In this document: positions 1 to 9,322 of the stretch, piece by piece
Numbering within the stretch: position 1 is the stretch's first letter
How the letters are laid out: each line of letters opens with the position of its first letter
Assembly: GCA_943704425.1 (NCBI GenBank)
Contig: CALSCP010002427.1
Location: 1 to 64,000 of the forward strand
Direction: 5' to 3'
DNA length: 64,000 nucleotides
Source: Ministeria vibrans ATCC 50519
Taxonomy: Eukaryota; Opisthokonta; Filasterea
The notes under the pieces: generated by a model
Database searches by the model: none
What the model was told of the DNA's origin: nothing
What the model saw: the letters and a program-made list of their open reading frames with translations, nothing else
Translations under genes and position numbers: made by a program

Positions 1-179
1 ACCCTAACCCTAACCCTAACCCTAACCCTAACCCTAACCCTAACCCTAACCCTAACCCTAACCCTAACCCTAACCCTAACCCTAACCCTAACCCTAACCC
101 TAAGAACAACCCTAACCCTAACCCTAAGAACAACCCTAACCCTAAGAACAACCCCCCCCTAACCCTAACCCTAACCCTC
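1..179. repeat. Telomere repeat tract, CCCTAA strand
   Basis: The window begins with about sixteen perfect CCCTAA units, which is the C-strand of a TTAGGG telomere. The left edge is therefore a true chromosome end or very close to one. On the inner side (about 100-150) three units are replaced by a CCCTAAGAACAA variant, then comes a C8 run and three last perfect units before unique sequence starts near 180. Confidence 0.97.
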
Positions 180-2137
180 ACGGGGACGAGCAGGCAGAAG
201 AGAAACAGGGCAACTGAGGTCGTAAGTTTGCGAGAGAACATACCGGCCTGGTCCAGGGCAAGCGTGTCAGGTAACGTAAATGCGCGGTTTAGTCTCTCCT
301 TTAAGGCCTGGCTTGCTGTTTGATGCGCGCTGCAGAGAGTCGGATGGGATGGAGAAAGAGAGAGAAAGAGAGAGAGAGAAGAGTCAGTTTCGACACGTTT
401 CCGCTTCAACTTCGCTACGGCCGTGTGACACGATTCCGGTCATAACAGACACTTTCAACCTTAATAAACAGACGAAGAACAACCCCGTACACCAATAACA
501 TGACCAGATGGGGTGGAAATGGTACAGAATTTCCACGCGGCATGAAAGAACCAACTCGAAACGAATACCACACAAAAAAAAAAGAGAGAGCGACATCATC
601 AATATTGCCCACACCACCCCCCACCGACCATCGCAAGCAGACACGACTCATAGACATACTCCAAGGGCGCGAAGAGAAGCGGTGAACGTCATGCAGAATT
701 TACAGGTGTCGGGGGTTTTTGTGTCCAGCCAGAAGAAACGAGAACGGCACCCAAACAAAAACCCCACTCTCCGCCTCAATCTCACCCCAGTAATATAGTA
801 CCACCACTACATGCAAACCCTGACGCCATGCGGCACCTATGAAAAATGGTCGCTGGTGTTTTCTTTGGGTTCAGCTGAACAGACGACGGACAGACGACTC
901 CCAGGACGACACGTTTTCATCTGCCCCACAGCACGATCGTTATCACTCTCACTCACAACAACACTAGGAAGAGTCAACTAACGTTTAAGGGTCGAAAGGT
1001 TCTTGGGCAGAGAGAAGAAAATGAAGATCAAACTGTTGCCCGTAATGGAATTCGATCACAGCCACACAAGCATCGCATGTTCTTCACGCAAGGGTCATGC
1101 TTTCACTCAACCACTGATATCCCCGTGCTTTCCAACACTCATGCTGTTACGGAGGTTGGTTTGAATGCAGAGGAGTAGTTTTTTCGAGAGCGATGAGAAG
1201 TCGAGTGTCTCTGTCTCTCTATCTGTTTTCTCTCCGTCAATCTCTGTCTCATTTTGTCGCTTAAACGAAACTTCTAAGGCAACATGAGAGCAGAGACAGT
1301 CAGCCTGACAGACACAGTCGCTATCCAGTGAGACACTGGTACGCCATAAGAATAAAAAGTAAGAAAGAAATAGGGAGGAAAGCGTTGTAATTAAAAGAAA
1401 TAGAAGAGATGAATTCCATTTGGAAAAAAAAACCTTTCTTCTTCTTTCGCTTCTCAAGGAGTCGGGGTCGCAATAGCAGCCATACACGCCGCCATACATG
1501 TCCCCTGAGCCGCAGAGCACACTACACCAACATCTGTAACTTTTCACGTGAGCACAGTTACGGAGTACGGAGGCAATATCAAAAATGTGGAACAGTCAAA
1601 AATGTGGAACAAAATTCTTTCTCGACTCGCGGAGTCGCTCGGTGTATTTCGAGGTTCAGATTGGAAGGAGGCATCGTAGTATGGTTGTTTGTGTGTAGTG
1701 GGCGACGCGTTCTGCCGCGTCGGTACGAAATGACTCGATGGTGGTGTCAGGGGGAAGTGGCCCCGACTCACTAATTAATCTGTCACACTCATTTCAAGTT
1801 ACAGAGTTTTTTCCCAGCATTTTCTTTTGCGCTCAAACCTCCACTGACCCCTCCAAACAACCCATTCGACACCTCCAGAGCTTATACACATTATATAATC
1901 ACTCTAGAGTCCCCTAATTAGAGGATTTAGGGCGGAACACCTGGACGCGAACGAGCAACACTGAGTCGGGGAGACGACTCGCCGTGCTCGGACCACGGAA
2001 GCGAGCAGATGCAGAAGCAGGAGCATTTTGCGACGAGAGTGTGCGACTACGTCACCGAAAGTCGCGAGCGCAGAGAAATTTACCACTACGCGTCACGGCA
2101 CAACGTGACGCCCCTCCGCGGTGGAATAGGATTTCAC
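180..2137. other. Subtelomeric region with no supported gene
   Basis: I see no convincing coding exon here. The frames are short and low in complexity. There is a GA-rich patch near 350-385 and a 17-bp tandem duplication (TCAAAAATGTGGAACAG) at 1579-1612. A short stretch at 1319-1348 shares two motifs, of 13 and 11 bases, with intergenic DNA near 8345-8380. A 146-codon minus frame at 1107-1547 has the composition of antisense low-complexity DNA. Confidence 0.5.
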
Positions 2138-2392
2138 ATGGGGAGGAGTGTGTTCAAACTTACAAGTGTTCCGGGATTCAACAGCCTCCAAACAATCGAC
2201 AGCAGCCTCGAGATCAGGAACACGGCGCTCGTCTCCATCAACTTCCTCTCCAGCGTGACGTCCATTGGCACGACCACAAGCATCACGGGCAACACTCGCA
2301 TGGCCCTGTGCCAGTGTCTCCAAACAAACCTCCAAGCTGCCACAGCCGGGACAACTACCATCACCGACGTTGGCTCTCTCGAAGCGTGTTAG
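2138..2392 (+). CDS. Receptor L-domain-like C-terminal exon (5' partial or relic)
   Basis: The frame ending at the TAG at 2390-2392 reads as the end of a receptor L domain, the short leucine-rich beta-helix found in insulin/EGF receptors and in many protist surface proteins. Visible hallmarks are SLQTIDSSLEIRNTAL, SINFLSSVTSIG and SITGNTRMALCQCL. Upstream, the frame stays open but loses this pattern, and an ATG at 2138 or a splice acceptor near 2166 (TTACAAG) could open the exon. An AATAAA follows 7 bases after the stop, so the 3' end looks genuine. No signal peptide or first L-domain repeats are visible upstream, so the gene is either split by an intron I cannot place or is truncated near the telomere. 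The fold assignment is from the repeat pattern only. Confidence 0.45.
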   Translation: MGRSVFKLTSVPGFNSLQTIDSSLEIRNTALVSINFLSSVTSIGTTTSITGNTRMALCQCLQTNLQAATAGTTTITDVGSLEAC

Positions 2393-2398
2393 TAGTTG

Positions 2399-2404
2399 AA
2401 TAAA
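2399..2404 (+). terminator. Polyadenylation signal AATAAA
   Basis: A perfect AATAAA sits 7 bases after the TAG of the L-domain exon, in the expected place for its mRNA 3' end. Confidence 0.45.
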
Positions 2405-2541
2405 GACTGACGCAAACCTTTTCTCCTACTCTTCGTTTTCTTAATCATAAAACGAGTTGAAAAGAATTAGGAGGTGACGAAAATGAAAAGTGTAATAATT
2501 GAATCATTCATAAAGCAGAAGACGTGTTACATTTCTTAGGT

Positions 2542-3132
2542 TCAAGTTTGATACCCAATCACGACAACCGAAACGTCTGCAGTGAGGGCAGCAGGACTCC
2601 CTACATCTGGGGCGTAATACGCAAATATACCGCCGTAAGACATATCAACAACAACGCTGTCCGAATTGCCGCCCCCGCTGCTAACTGTTTTTACCGACAT
2701 AACGCGAGAATACCCAATGTCGTGCTCTGAACGGACGAAAATATAACCAACTGAAGCAACTGTGCGTGGTTGTTCGTAAGACAGACTAATCTGCATCGAT
2801 GTCGCGTTGTTGGGGACCACAAGAGATACATCGAAGAAACTTGGAGCAGACGCGTTGCCATTCACAAGCCCAAGATGAGAAGTCATTCTTGTCCAGCCAC
2901 CGGACACCGTGTTCGTAACACCACCACACTGACATGGTGTGGATTCGAGAACGTGTACCCGTTCGACAAGATCACGGAGTAGCGCCATCACATCCGTTTC
3001 GTTGATGAACACAGAGTTGTTTAGCCCGTCTGGGCGTAGGACGATGTTCCCATTTTCGTTGTAAATTTCAGCGACGTGCCCAACCACGCCGGGTGCCAGC
3101 AGTATGGCAAACAAGACATATACCAAATCCAT
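2542..3132 (-). CDS. Secreted protein with N-terminal coiled coil, unknown function
   Basis: This is an intact single-exon frame of 196 residues starting at an ATG. Residues 1-18 form a clear signal peptide (hydrophobic VYVLFAILLAPGVVG, then H-V-A-E), and there is no later transmembrane segment, so the product should be secreted or lumenal. Residues about 40-62 (DVMALLRDLVERVHVLES) have hydrophobic heptads suited to a short trimeric or dimeric coiled coil, followed by a Cys pair (CQC). The remainder (about 75-196) is Ser/Val/Asn-rich and beta-like, with several N-glycosylation sequons (NNS, NET, NAS, NAT). The layout of a coiled-coil stalk plus a beta head resembles small secreted lectin-like proteins, but I do not recognise a family. 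It lies on the opposite strand to the L-domain exon, tail to tail. Confidence 0.75.
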   Translation of the reverse strand: MDLVYVLFAILLAPGVVGHVAEIYNENGNIVLRPDGLNNSVFINETDVMALLRDLVERVHVLESTPCQCGGVTNTVSGGWTRMTSHLGLVNGNASAPSFFDVSLVVPNNATSMQISLSYEQPRTVASVGYIFVRSEHDIGYSRVMSVKTVSSGGGNSDSVVVDMSYGGIFAYYAPDVGSPAALTADVSVVVIGYQT

Positions 3133-3767
3133 GATCTACGTGAAAATAAGAAAAATTTATTAGTGGAAAAAAACACATGGGCATGGTAAGAAGGCAAAGG
3201 ATGCGAAAAAAAAATCTGAGTAATGATAAATGCGAGTACAAAAATATAATAATAAATATGCGAGAACACCCGCCACGAAATATCTCCGTCTTCCGTCGCG
3301 TCACTGACATCGACACTCCACAGCGCCATGCTGCAACACCATAGCGGATTTGCAGGCGCTGGCGAGCAGGGCGAATGGGTTGGGTTGGTTCGAAAAATAA
3401 AAATAAAAGAGCATCTCTCACTCGAAGTCTCCGCCCTCTACCATCATACATCCTTCACCAACACACTAAACACATACACCCCCAACGTTGCGCCCACAGA
3501 AACGCCCCCATTTGCAGGGGTTAGCAGTGTTTCGTGTTGGTAGCATCACCAAAACAGGCACCAACGAACACCACACACACTCAACTGTACAACCCATACA
3601 CGTACTGTTCGGCTTTGTGTATTCGCAGAAGGCGGCACACTGAGAACTTAGAAAAGCAGTGAGTAGGAAATGGACCAGTTTGTGCACTGTGCAGAGCCTC
3701 TCAGTCGCCGCGATCACTTCAATTCACTGCTCTCGCCCCCGCCATAAACAGTCTCTACCAACTCACT
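3133..3767. other. Intergenic, AT-rich to mixed, no feature seen
   Basis: The stretch from 3140 to 3290 is A-rich on the plus strand and would hold the promoter of the secreted protein on the minus strand. The rest has only short frames on both strands without family motifs. No RNA gene was recognised. Confidence 0.4.
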
Positions 3768-4191
3768 CTAGCCACCAACGGAGGACGCCTGAGCGCCACC
3801 CCGGTCGACAGGCGCGTTCTTTTGCAATCCAAAGTCGAAGCGGACGCGTTTCTGTTGACCTTGCGGCGTCGCGCTTGCCTTGGGTCCACCCTTAAGTGCT
3901 TTGCTGGGATGAAGCTCGTGTCGCAGACGGTCCTTGGAGCGCGCAGCAAGTTGATCTGCGAGAATACACCAGGAGAAAGGAAAAAAAAACGTCGACCGAC
4001 GACCTCTCGGTCCCAGAAAAAAAAATCTGCACCCAGAGCAGGATTTACTGCCACACGTCTTGCCTGCACCGACTATTGCCGGTGGGCAGCAAACTATCGC
4101 AGCGTCCTTCGCTGCCGTTCGTGCGGCATCAACACGAAAGCACACCACCGACCTTCCTCGCGTAGGCACGGTCCAGCGGCCTGCGACCCAT
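3768..4191 (-). CDS. Small basic protein, three exons, unknown function
   Basis: Joining minus-strand exons 4191-4153, 4072-4033 and 3955-3768 gives a continuous 88-residue protein ending at a TAG. Both introns (4152-4073, 80 bp; 4032-3956, 77 bp) begin with GT, end with AG and keep phase (0, then 1). The product starts MGRRPLDRAYARK and continues into VQARRVAVNPALGDQL, then a segment containing LHPSKALKGGPKA and KRVRFDFGLQKN. It is rich in Arg and Lys (strongly basic), with no signal peptide or membrane segment, so a nucleic-acid- or ribosome-associated role is possible but unproven. It does not match a family I can name. Its start lies only 70 bp from the COR gene on the other strand, so the two probably share a promoter. 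The exon model is by eye. Confidence 0.55.
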
Positions 4192-4261
4192 GCCATCCGA
4201 GTCTTACGCGACCATGCGCCGTCTTTTAGTTGCTCTCTTGAGTGAGTGTTGGGCTCCCAAA
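4192..4261. promoter_or_regulatory. Candidate bidirectional promoter
   Basis: These 70 bases separate the ATG of the small basic protein (minus) from the ATG of the COR-domain gene (plus). Such a short head-to-head spacing implies a shared promoter. I see no clear TATA box. Confidence 0.4.
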
Positions 4262-6245
4262 ATGGTCAAACGACCGACTTTTGCTGACCTCTCTCATCGT
4301 CTCCAGTCTGTCATTGTAAGAGGAGAGTGCGTGAGAGAGAGAGAGTGAGAAGAAAGCGTACAGGGAGTCCAGGGTGTCCGGGGTACTTTCAGAGTCTCAC
4401 TATCACGCTCACTCTCCCAGATTCGCTCAGATTCGTTCAGATTCGTTCAGATTCGCTCAGATTCGCACGTAGATTCGCGCACTTCGGGGAGTGTTTCTGG
4501 TATTTTCCATTGCAAACATCATCTATAATGTCTTTTGGGCGTTTACAATAGAAGCATAGTAAGAGATAAACGATGGGCAGCGTGAGCTCATCTTCAGTCT
4601 GCTCGAGAGCGGCATGCCCTCCGACGAAGCGTGGTCGCCTGTGCCGCCGGCCACCGTGACCCAGGCCGCTGTTCTCTTTCCGATGGCGCTCGTTCCGCGT
4701 GGTCTCTTTGGGCGTCTGCAACGCGTTCTGCACGAGCGCAGCCAAGTGGCGGGGCGGCTGTTCTTCCGTGACGACACGGTCGTACTAATGCGAGATCCTC
4801 AGCAGCACCGGGTTCGTGTGCAGTGTGTGCCTGAGCGCGGTGGCATCATGCTGACGGTACGCGGCGCGGCGGCACTCTCGTACATCGATCCCCTCGCACA
4901 GGAGCTCACGCGGCTCTTGGACAGTGTGACACCGCAGTGGCTCTGTCCCGTGTGCGTGTGCTACAACCGCTTCTGGCCGGCTATGCTTCCCAACGAGTTT
5001 GTCTCGGCAGTGCAGGCAGACTCTGATGCATGCGCTGTGGACTGCCAGTTTGGGCATACGGTTACGCTCAGCGGCATGCAGAGCGGACATGCGGGCAAGG
5101 TGGATCGCAACCAAGCAGTGGCAGCGCAGGGACCGCGCCATCTCGTCATTCTGCCCGACGAGCGCGGGTTCGACCTGTGGCAGCTCGAGTGGTGGGCTCG
5201 TTCCTCCAAGCTGCGACTCTATGTGCTCTGTGACCACCCGACGGGCTGCCACTTTGTGCGCGACAGTGTCGGCATTCCGATCAGCAAACCTCTCAAACTC
5301 GTCGAGAAGTATGGCAAGCGGATTGGCGCGACTCTGCGTGCTCTGGAGCTGCTGTCCAAGGCGGCGCAGAAGATACCCGACCCGCATGTGCAGGCGGTGG
5401 CGGGTGCTGTGGTGCCCGTGCTAGGGGGCATGGCGAAGATTCTGGATCGCCTTGGAAAGGACCCGGCACTCAAGTTTGACGAATTGCGGAAGTTGATGGA
5501 CGTGAGTGGGGTACCTGAGGAGACGGACGGACTGGACGCAAGCGCGCAGCAGCAGCTGGCCAAGTACCTGCGCATTGCCGAGGGGGAGGATGTGTACAAG
5601 GGACTGGAGCCGGTGATGGAGGACAGTGGCTTTGTGCGGTGGATGTGCCAGGAGCATGCGAGTCAGACAAAGCGTGCGACTCAGGCGACTGCGGTAGGAT
5701 AACGCATAATCATTCTGGTGATAATACAATCTCTCTTTTGTAGAGTCGTGATGAGAGACCTGTGATGCCGCAAGCGACTGTGCCAGCCAAGTTGGACAAC
5801 GCAGTCCCGCTCGAGACGACGCAGACACACTCCCTGTCGCGTGAGTCTCCTCCACTGCCGCCTTCTATCTCGTCCAAGGCCGTGGTTCCTCCCTCGTCGT
5901 CCACTCCGCCTTCCCATCCCCGGGACCCCGCCTTGTCTGCCCCGAACACAGCAACTGATGGTACACAAAGACTGCTCACAAATTCATCGACTCATCATGG
6001 TCTCCTTCCCCTCAGATACTGTCGTCTGTCGCTTTGTGTGTCCGTCCGTTGGCATTGATGCGCCAGTGTGTGCGTCTGTCGAGGCGGACTTCACCAAGGT
6101 CGAGTGTCTTGACCTGCTCGCGGACCTCCTTGGTGTGCCCGTGGAAAGGATTGTGCGGGTCGTCAACAGAGCGGGCGTGACTGTGCTCGTGCCCCGTGCC
6201 ATTCTCAAGCATCCCGAAGACCTATACACTGTCATTCTTAAATGA
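4262..6245 (+). CDS. COR-domain (ROCO-like) protein lacking ROC and LRR
   Basis: Four exons (4262-4315, 4581-5693, 5744-5960, 6016-6245) join in frame to about 537 residues ending at TGA. The introns are 265, 50 and 55 bp, all GT-AG. The start is MVKRPTFADLSHRLQSVI, followed by RELIFSLLESGMPSDEAW and LFPMALVPRGLFGRL. This resembles the COR dimerisation module of ROCO proteins, which normally follows a ROC GTPase. Further on there is a Cys-rich LCPVCVCYNRFWP segment and a conserved-looking ILPDERGFDLWQLEWW strand region (about residue 200), as in MFHAS1/ROCO tails. Helical KLVEKYGKRIGATLRALELL and a Pro/Ser-rich linker (about 390-461) follow, then a compact 76-residue C-terminal domain that may be ubiquitin-like. 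There is no room upstream for LRRs or a GTPase. It could be a genuine COR-only adaptor or a shortened relic; open frames and clean introns favour a working gene. Confidence 0.6.
4418..4480 (+). repeat. 10-bp tandem repeat ATTCGYTCAG
   Basis: Four tandem copies of ATTCGCTCAG/ATTCGTTCAG occupy 4421-4460, with degenerate flanking units to 4480. The array lies inside the proposed 265-bp first intron of the COR gene. Confidence 0.85.
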
Positions 6246-7028
6246 CATGCGTCTGTGTGAGTATATATATGCAATTCTCATCTAAACTTTTCCACTTTTT
6301 TTTTAATTAAACTTTCAAGTGACTTTCATTGATACAAGCCACATAAAATGAAAATGTATTATTACCGTTCTTCTATCACCCTTACGACAACCTCACTACA
6401 TAGCGACTGTCTAAAGCATATGTGCAAATTTTTAGATAAAATCAAGAGGCGTCTCAGCGGTGGGAATAGTCACTTGCCTGGGTGACTGAGCCTACATGCA
6501 AGTCTCACGGAATATCTGCTTCGGCCCATGCGGGGGTGGAGCTTCGGATGGCTAGATTGTCTTGTAAAGCAAATAACAGCGCGCGAGACATTGTGTCAAG
6601 TTGAATATTCTTGTACAAGGCGACTAGGAAAAAAGTCAACATGATCCTCGTTACGACACAATTTCGCACGAACGTTGTTCGCCTGACCTAAGACGCTGCA
6701 CGGCACTCACAAACGGTGAAATGCTGGATTGAAAAAATTGGGATTCGAACGGGCTCATCAAACCCAAAAATTGTGGGCTCGTCTAAATCCGGGTGCAAAA
6801 ATTGAGATTCGAACGGGCAGCTGGATTTAAAGTATGGATTCTAGGATTACTAAAAAATTGTGGATTCTGATTTTTCCTCAGGTTCAGGTCAGTTTTTTTG
6901 AAAATTTTAATAATAGTGAATAATTATTATGAATTTGGGAGGGAGTCCAAGGAAGTAACAACAAAATTAAAAGTTGAATTCAACCCCCCCCCCCCCCAAC
7001 TGCACACCTCTACTTAGGTTTAAAGATG
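6246..7028. other. Intergenic region without a recognised gene
   Basis: No coding frame of note is present. Two near-identical 22-base motifs (AAAAATTGRGATTCGAACGGGC) occur at about 6733-6754 and 6797-6818, with weaker relatives nearby at about 6764 and 6853. The GATTCGAAC core resembles the reverse complement of a tRNA T-loop, but no stem can be formed around it. A C13 run lies at 6986-6998. I could not match 6420-6720 to a known structural RNA. Confidence 0.4.
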
Positions 7029-8159
7029 TTATTGGAATTGATGAACTGGCGGTGCAGAGCGTTTGACCGGTGGCGTTATGGAGTTGATCGAGAGCGTGCG
7101 TGCGTCGAGGGAGGAGCCCCATACGGCGAGGAAGCGTGCACGGTAGGCCGCAATCTGCTCGCGAATGTCGGCGTCTGTCGTCGACGTTGCGAGGAGCATG
7201 AGAATGCACGCGAGCGTGATCGTCGCGTCGTCGTCTGCGATCTGGCGGAAGAAGCCCCCGAGTGCGCGGCACGAGATAGCGGCTCCTCCGCGACCGGCCA
7301 TGAGCATGACACCGAGAGCGAGGCATGTCGGGTGTGCGAGGAGGATGAGGATGGCAAAGTAGGAGATGAGGAGGACGACGCGGCCCTTGAGAGGCCCGTA
7401 GTGGCTCCGGAAGAGGGCCGTCGACTCCTCGCAGTGCTCGCGCTCCTCGGCAAAGTGCCAGAGGAAGATCTTGCAAAGGGCCTTGGACCGCGCGCCGACG
7501 CCGCGCCCACTCGGGTCAAAAACCGTGAATAGCTTCTCGATACTCGTCGAGTAGTAGAGCGAGTGCTCAAAGTTGGCGACCATGCCCATGATGACCCACG
7601 GCGCACACTTTTTCAGGACGAGGACCTGCCACGAGATGAGCGTCTCGAGCGCCTCAAACGCGCACGTTCCCGCCGCCGTCCGCGAGAGGTGAGCACGATT
7701 AAACTTGGCGTGCACGTATGCATGGGTCCTCTCCTGCGGCGAGAGAATGAAGCCGTTAGCCTTATCCGGATCGACGAGGGCGTCGATGAAGAGGACTGAA
7801 GACTCGTAAGGGACGATGATTGCCGAGAGGGCCGACCAGTAGCACGTCTCCCAATCGTCGAAAATCATCGCCTCCTGAACATGCACGACGCCGTCCGGAA
7901 GTTCAACGCCGGCGTGCGGATCGTATGAAATCCGACGCACGTGGCCGGCCGGCATTGTCGCAGGCGTCCACGTCAGCTTGCCGAGGCGTGACGAAGCGAG
8001 CGAGAGGAAGGTAAAGAGAAAACGGGCAAAAAGTGACCAAAAAAAAATTGACGAAATGACTCCGCTCCATGCTTCTGCTCGTTCGAGAGACGTGACAAGG
8101 GAGAGAGGGTAGAAACTCGCCACGCCAATGACGAGGCTGAGGAGCCAGGAGATGAACAT
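7029..8159 (-). CDS. Membrane-associated predicted metal-dependent hydrolase (PF10118-like, ferritin-like fold)
   Basis: This is an intact intronless frame of 376 residues starting at an ATG and ending at TAA. The middle carries the residue pattern of the bacterial-type 'predicted metal-dependent hydrolase' family (COG3687/PF10118): SVLFIDALVD, then SPQERTHAYVHAKFNRAH, then AFEALETL, then LWHFAEEREHCEES. The Glu and His residues in these four helices would bind a di-metal centre. Hydrophobic segments at about 2-22 and 37-57, and a longer one at about 255-285 (VVLLISYFAILILLAHP), suggest membrane attachment. The substrate of the family is not established. The absence of introns and the bacterial-type family raise the possibility of horizontal acquisition near the telomere, but large intronless genes also occur elsewhere in this window. 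The family call rests on remembered motif spacing. Confidence 0.72.
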   Translation of the reverse strand: MFISWLLSLVIGVASFYPLSLVTSLERAEAWSGVISSIFFWSLFARFLFTFLSLASSRLGKLTWTPATMPAGHVRRISYDPHAGVELPDGVVHVQEAMIFDDWETCYWSALSAIIVPYESSVLFIDALVDPDKANGFILSPQERTHAYVHAKFNRAHLSRTAAGTCAFEALETLISWQVLVLKKCAPWVIMGMVANFEHSLYYSTSIEKLFTVFDPSGRGVGARSKALCKIFLWHFAEEREHCEESTALFRSHYGPLKGRVVLLISYFAILILLAHPTCLALGVMLMAGRGGAAISCRALGGFFRQIADDDATITLACILMLLATSTTDADIREQIAAYRARFLAVWGSSLDARTLSINSITPPVKRSAPPVHQFQ

Positions 8160-8433
8160 CGTGTGAAGTGATGAAATAGGAAAATAACTAGTAGAAGATT
8201 AAATACAGTCACTACACAGTCACCAGGCGAAGACACAGCCAGACCGCCTTGCAAACTCAACCGAAACTCTAGAGGTATTGAGGTAACATGGGAGAACAGT
8301 GGCAGGTCATAGTGGCGAGTGAGTGAGTGATAGTGCTGTGTCGTCGCTATCCAGTGAAGCAATCGCAATGGTACGCCATACCGTGTGGAGGCTTAGGGCT
8401 CTGACTAACTCGAAATAGATTTACAATTTAACA

Positions 8434-8690
8434 AACGAAAAGCGACAGCACCAAGAAGAAGAAGAAGACAATTTCAGGCGTCTTTTGACTGGCCATCAGC
8501 CAACCTGTCTCCGCTCCCTGATCCCTCTCGACTCTCCCGTAGGCCGTAGCTTAGAAAGTGGTTCTGAGCTGTTTGTGTCGCTAAATAAAGTCGCTTTTCG
8601 TTCGCTTTTTTTGTGATTGATAATAAATTATTGAAGAAGTGTCTTACGGGAGCGTCAAGACAGGTTGGGGACAGGTTGGCTGATGGCCAG
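8434..8690. repeat. Nested inverted repeats, possible MITE-like element or hairpin
   Basis: A perfect 21-bp arm at 8489-8509 (CTGGCCATCAGCCAACCTGTC) is matched by its reverse complement at 8670-8690. Inside it, 8530-8541 pairs with 8645-8656 with one mismatch. A further pair, 8434-8445 and 8591-8602 (AACGAAAAGCGA and its complement), is perfect. The first two pairs nest and could form one long stem; the third overlaps them differently. No transposase is encoded. Confidence 0.6.
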
Positions 8691-9039
8691 ACAAGTGACG
8701 CGATAGGCACCAGATACACCATCCTGATTCCTGAGAGGGACATAAGGCTCTGCCAGCACAAAGGCTGACACTAGCAGTCAGCACAAGTGCTGGGCCTCAC
8801 TGCTGGCGCTCTGGCGGGGAGTTCGCGGGGAGAACGAGCTCCGCCGCCGACGAAGTTATCACGAAGATCAATCACTTCTCAATCACATCTTCTCATTTTT
8901 TAACAAAAAAATGTTTACTTTACTAACTGAAGTTCGCTGCGCGGCTAGTATAGTGTGACGTGTGTCTGTACTGTATAGTGCATAGTGCCTATCAAATAGG
9001 GTCTCCCTGATTTTTGCGATAAAGAAATAATAATTATTG

Positions 9040-9041
<2 letters not shown>

Positions 9042-9131
<90 letters not shown>
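9042..9131. repeat. (TC)n microsatellite
   Basis: About 45 uninterrupted TC dinucleotides occupy the spacer between the hydrolase and RasGEF genes. Confidence 0.97.
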
Positions 9132-9132
<1 letters not shown>

Positions 9133-9322
9133 AGCCCCTTCATTAAAGGCCTCCTTCTTTACCAGCGCACGTCAACTGTCGAGTTCACTACAGTTTTTTA
9201 TCAATACTATCTATGATCGCCCCTCCATTCTCTATTATTAATAATTATTATTATTGTAATAACTCTATATTCTTCTTCTTCTATAATATTATATGTATTT
9301 GTGAGGTGCATATGGAGTAAAA

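Larger units (their letters stand above)
8160..9322. other. Intergenic region with hairpin-forming repeats and a TC microsatellite
   Basis: No gene was recognised. The region contains the inverted repeats listed separately (8434-8690), a 90-bp TC tract, and AT-rich DNA at 9225-9300 just downstream of the RasGEF stop codon. Motifs near 8345-8380 recur at 1319-1348. Confidence 0.45.

Noticed and set aside
1107-1547. 146-codon minus-strand frame in the subtelomere
   Set aside because: It is Cys/Ser/Phe-rich with no domain, overlaps low-complexity DNA, and lacks splice or signal features that would support it.
3822-4229. 135-codon plus-strand frame at 3.8-4.2 kb
   Set aside because: It overlaps antisense to the three-exon small basic protein, which has consistent splice sites and phase.
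6420-6720. Possible snRNA, SRP RNA or telomerase RNA gene
   Set aside because: I compared by eye with U1, U2, U4, U5 and SRP core motifs and found no match; nothing beyond suggestion remains.
6741-6818. tRNA-like T-loop motif (GATTCGAAC) in two copies
   Set aside because: The bases flanking the loop do not pair into a T-stem, and no acceptor or anticodon arm is present on either strand.
7026-7532. 168-codon plus-strand frame opposite the hydrolase
   Set aside because: It is antisense of the well-supported metal-dependent hydrolase and has only low-complexity Glu/Arg content.
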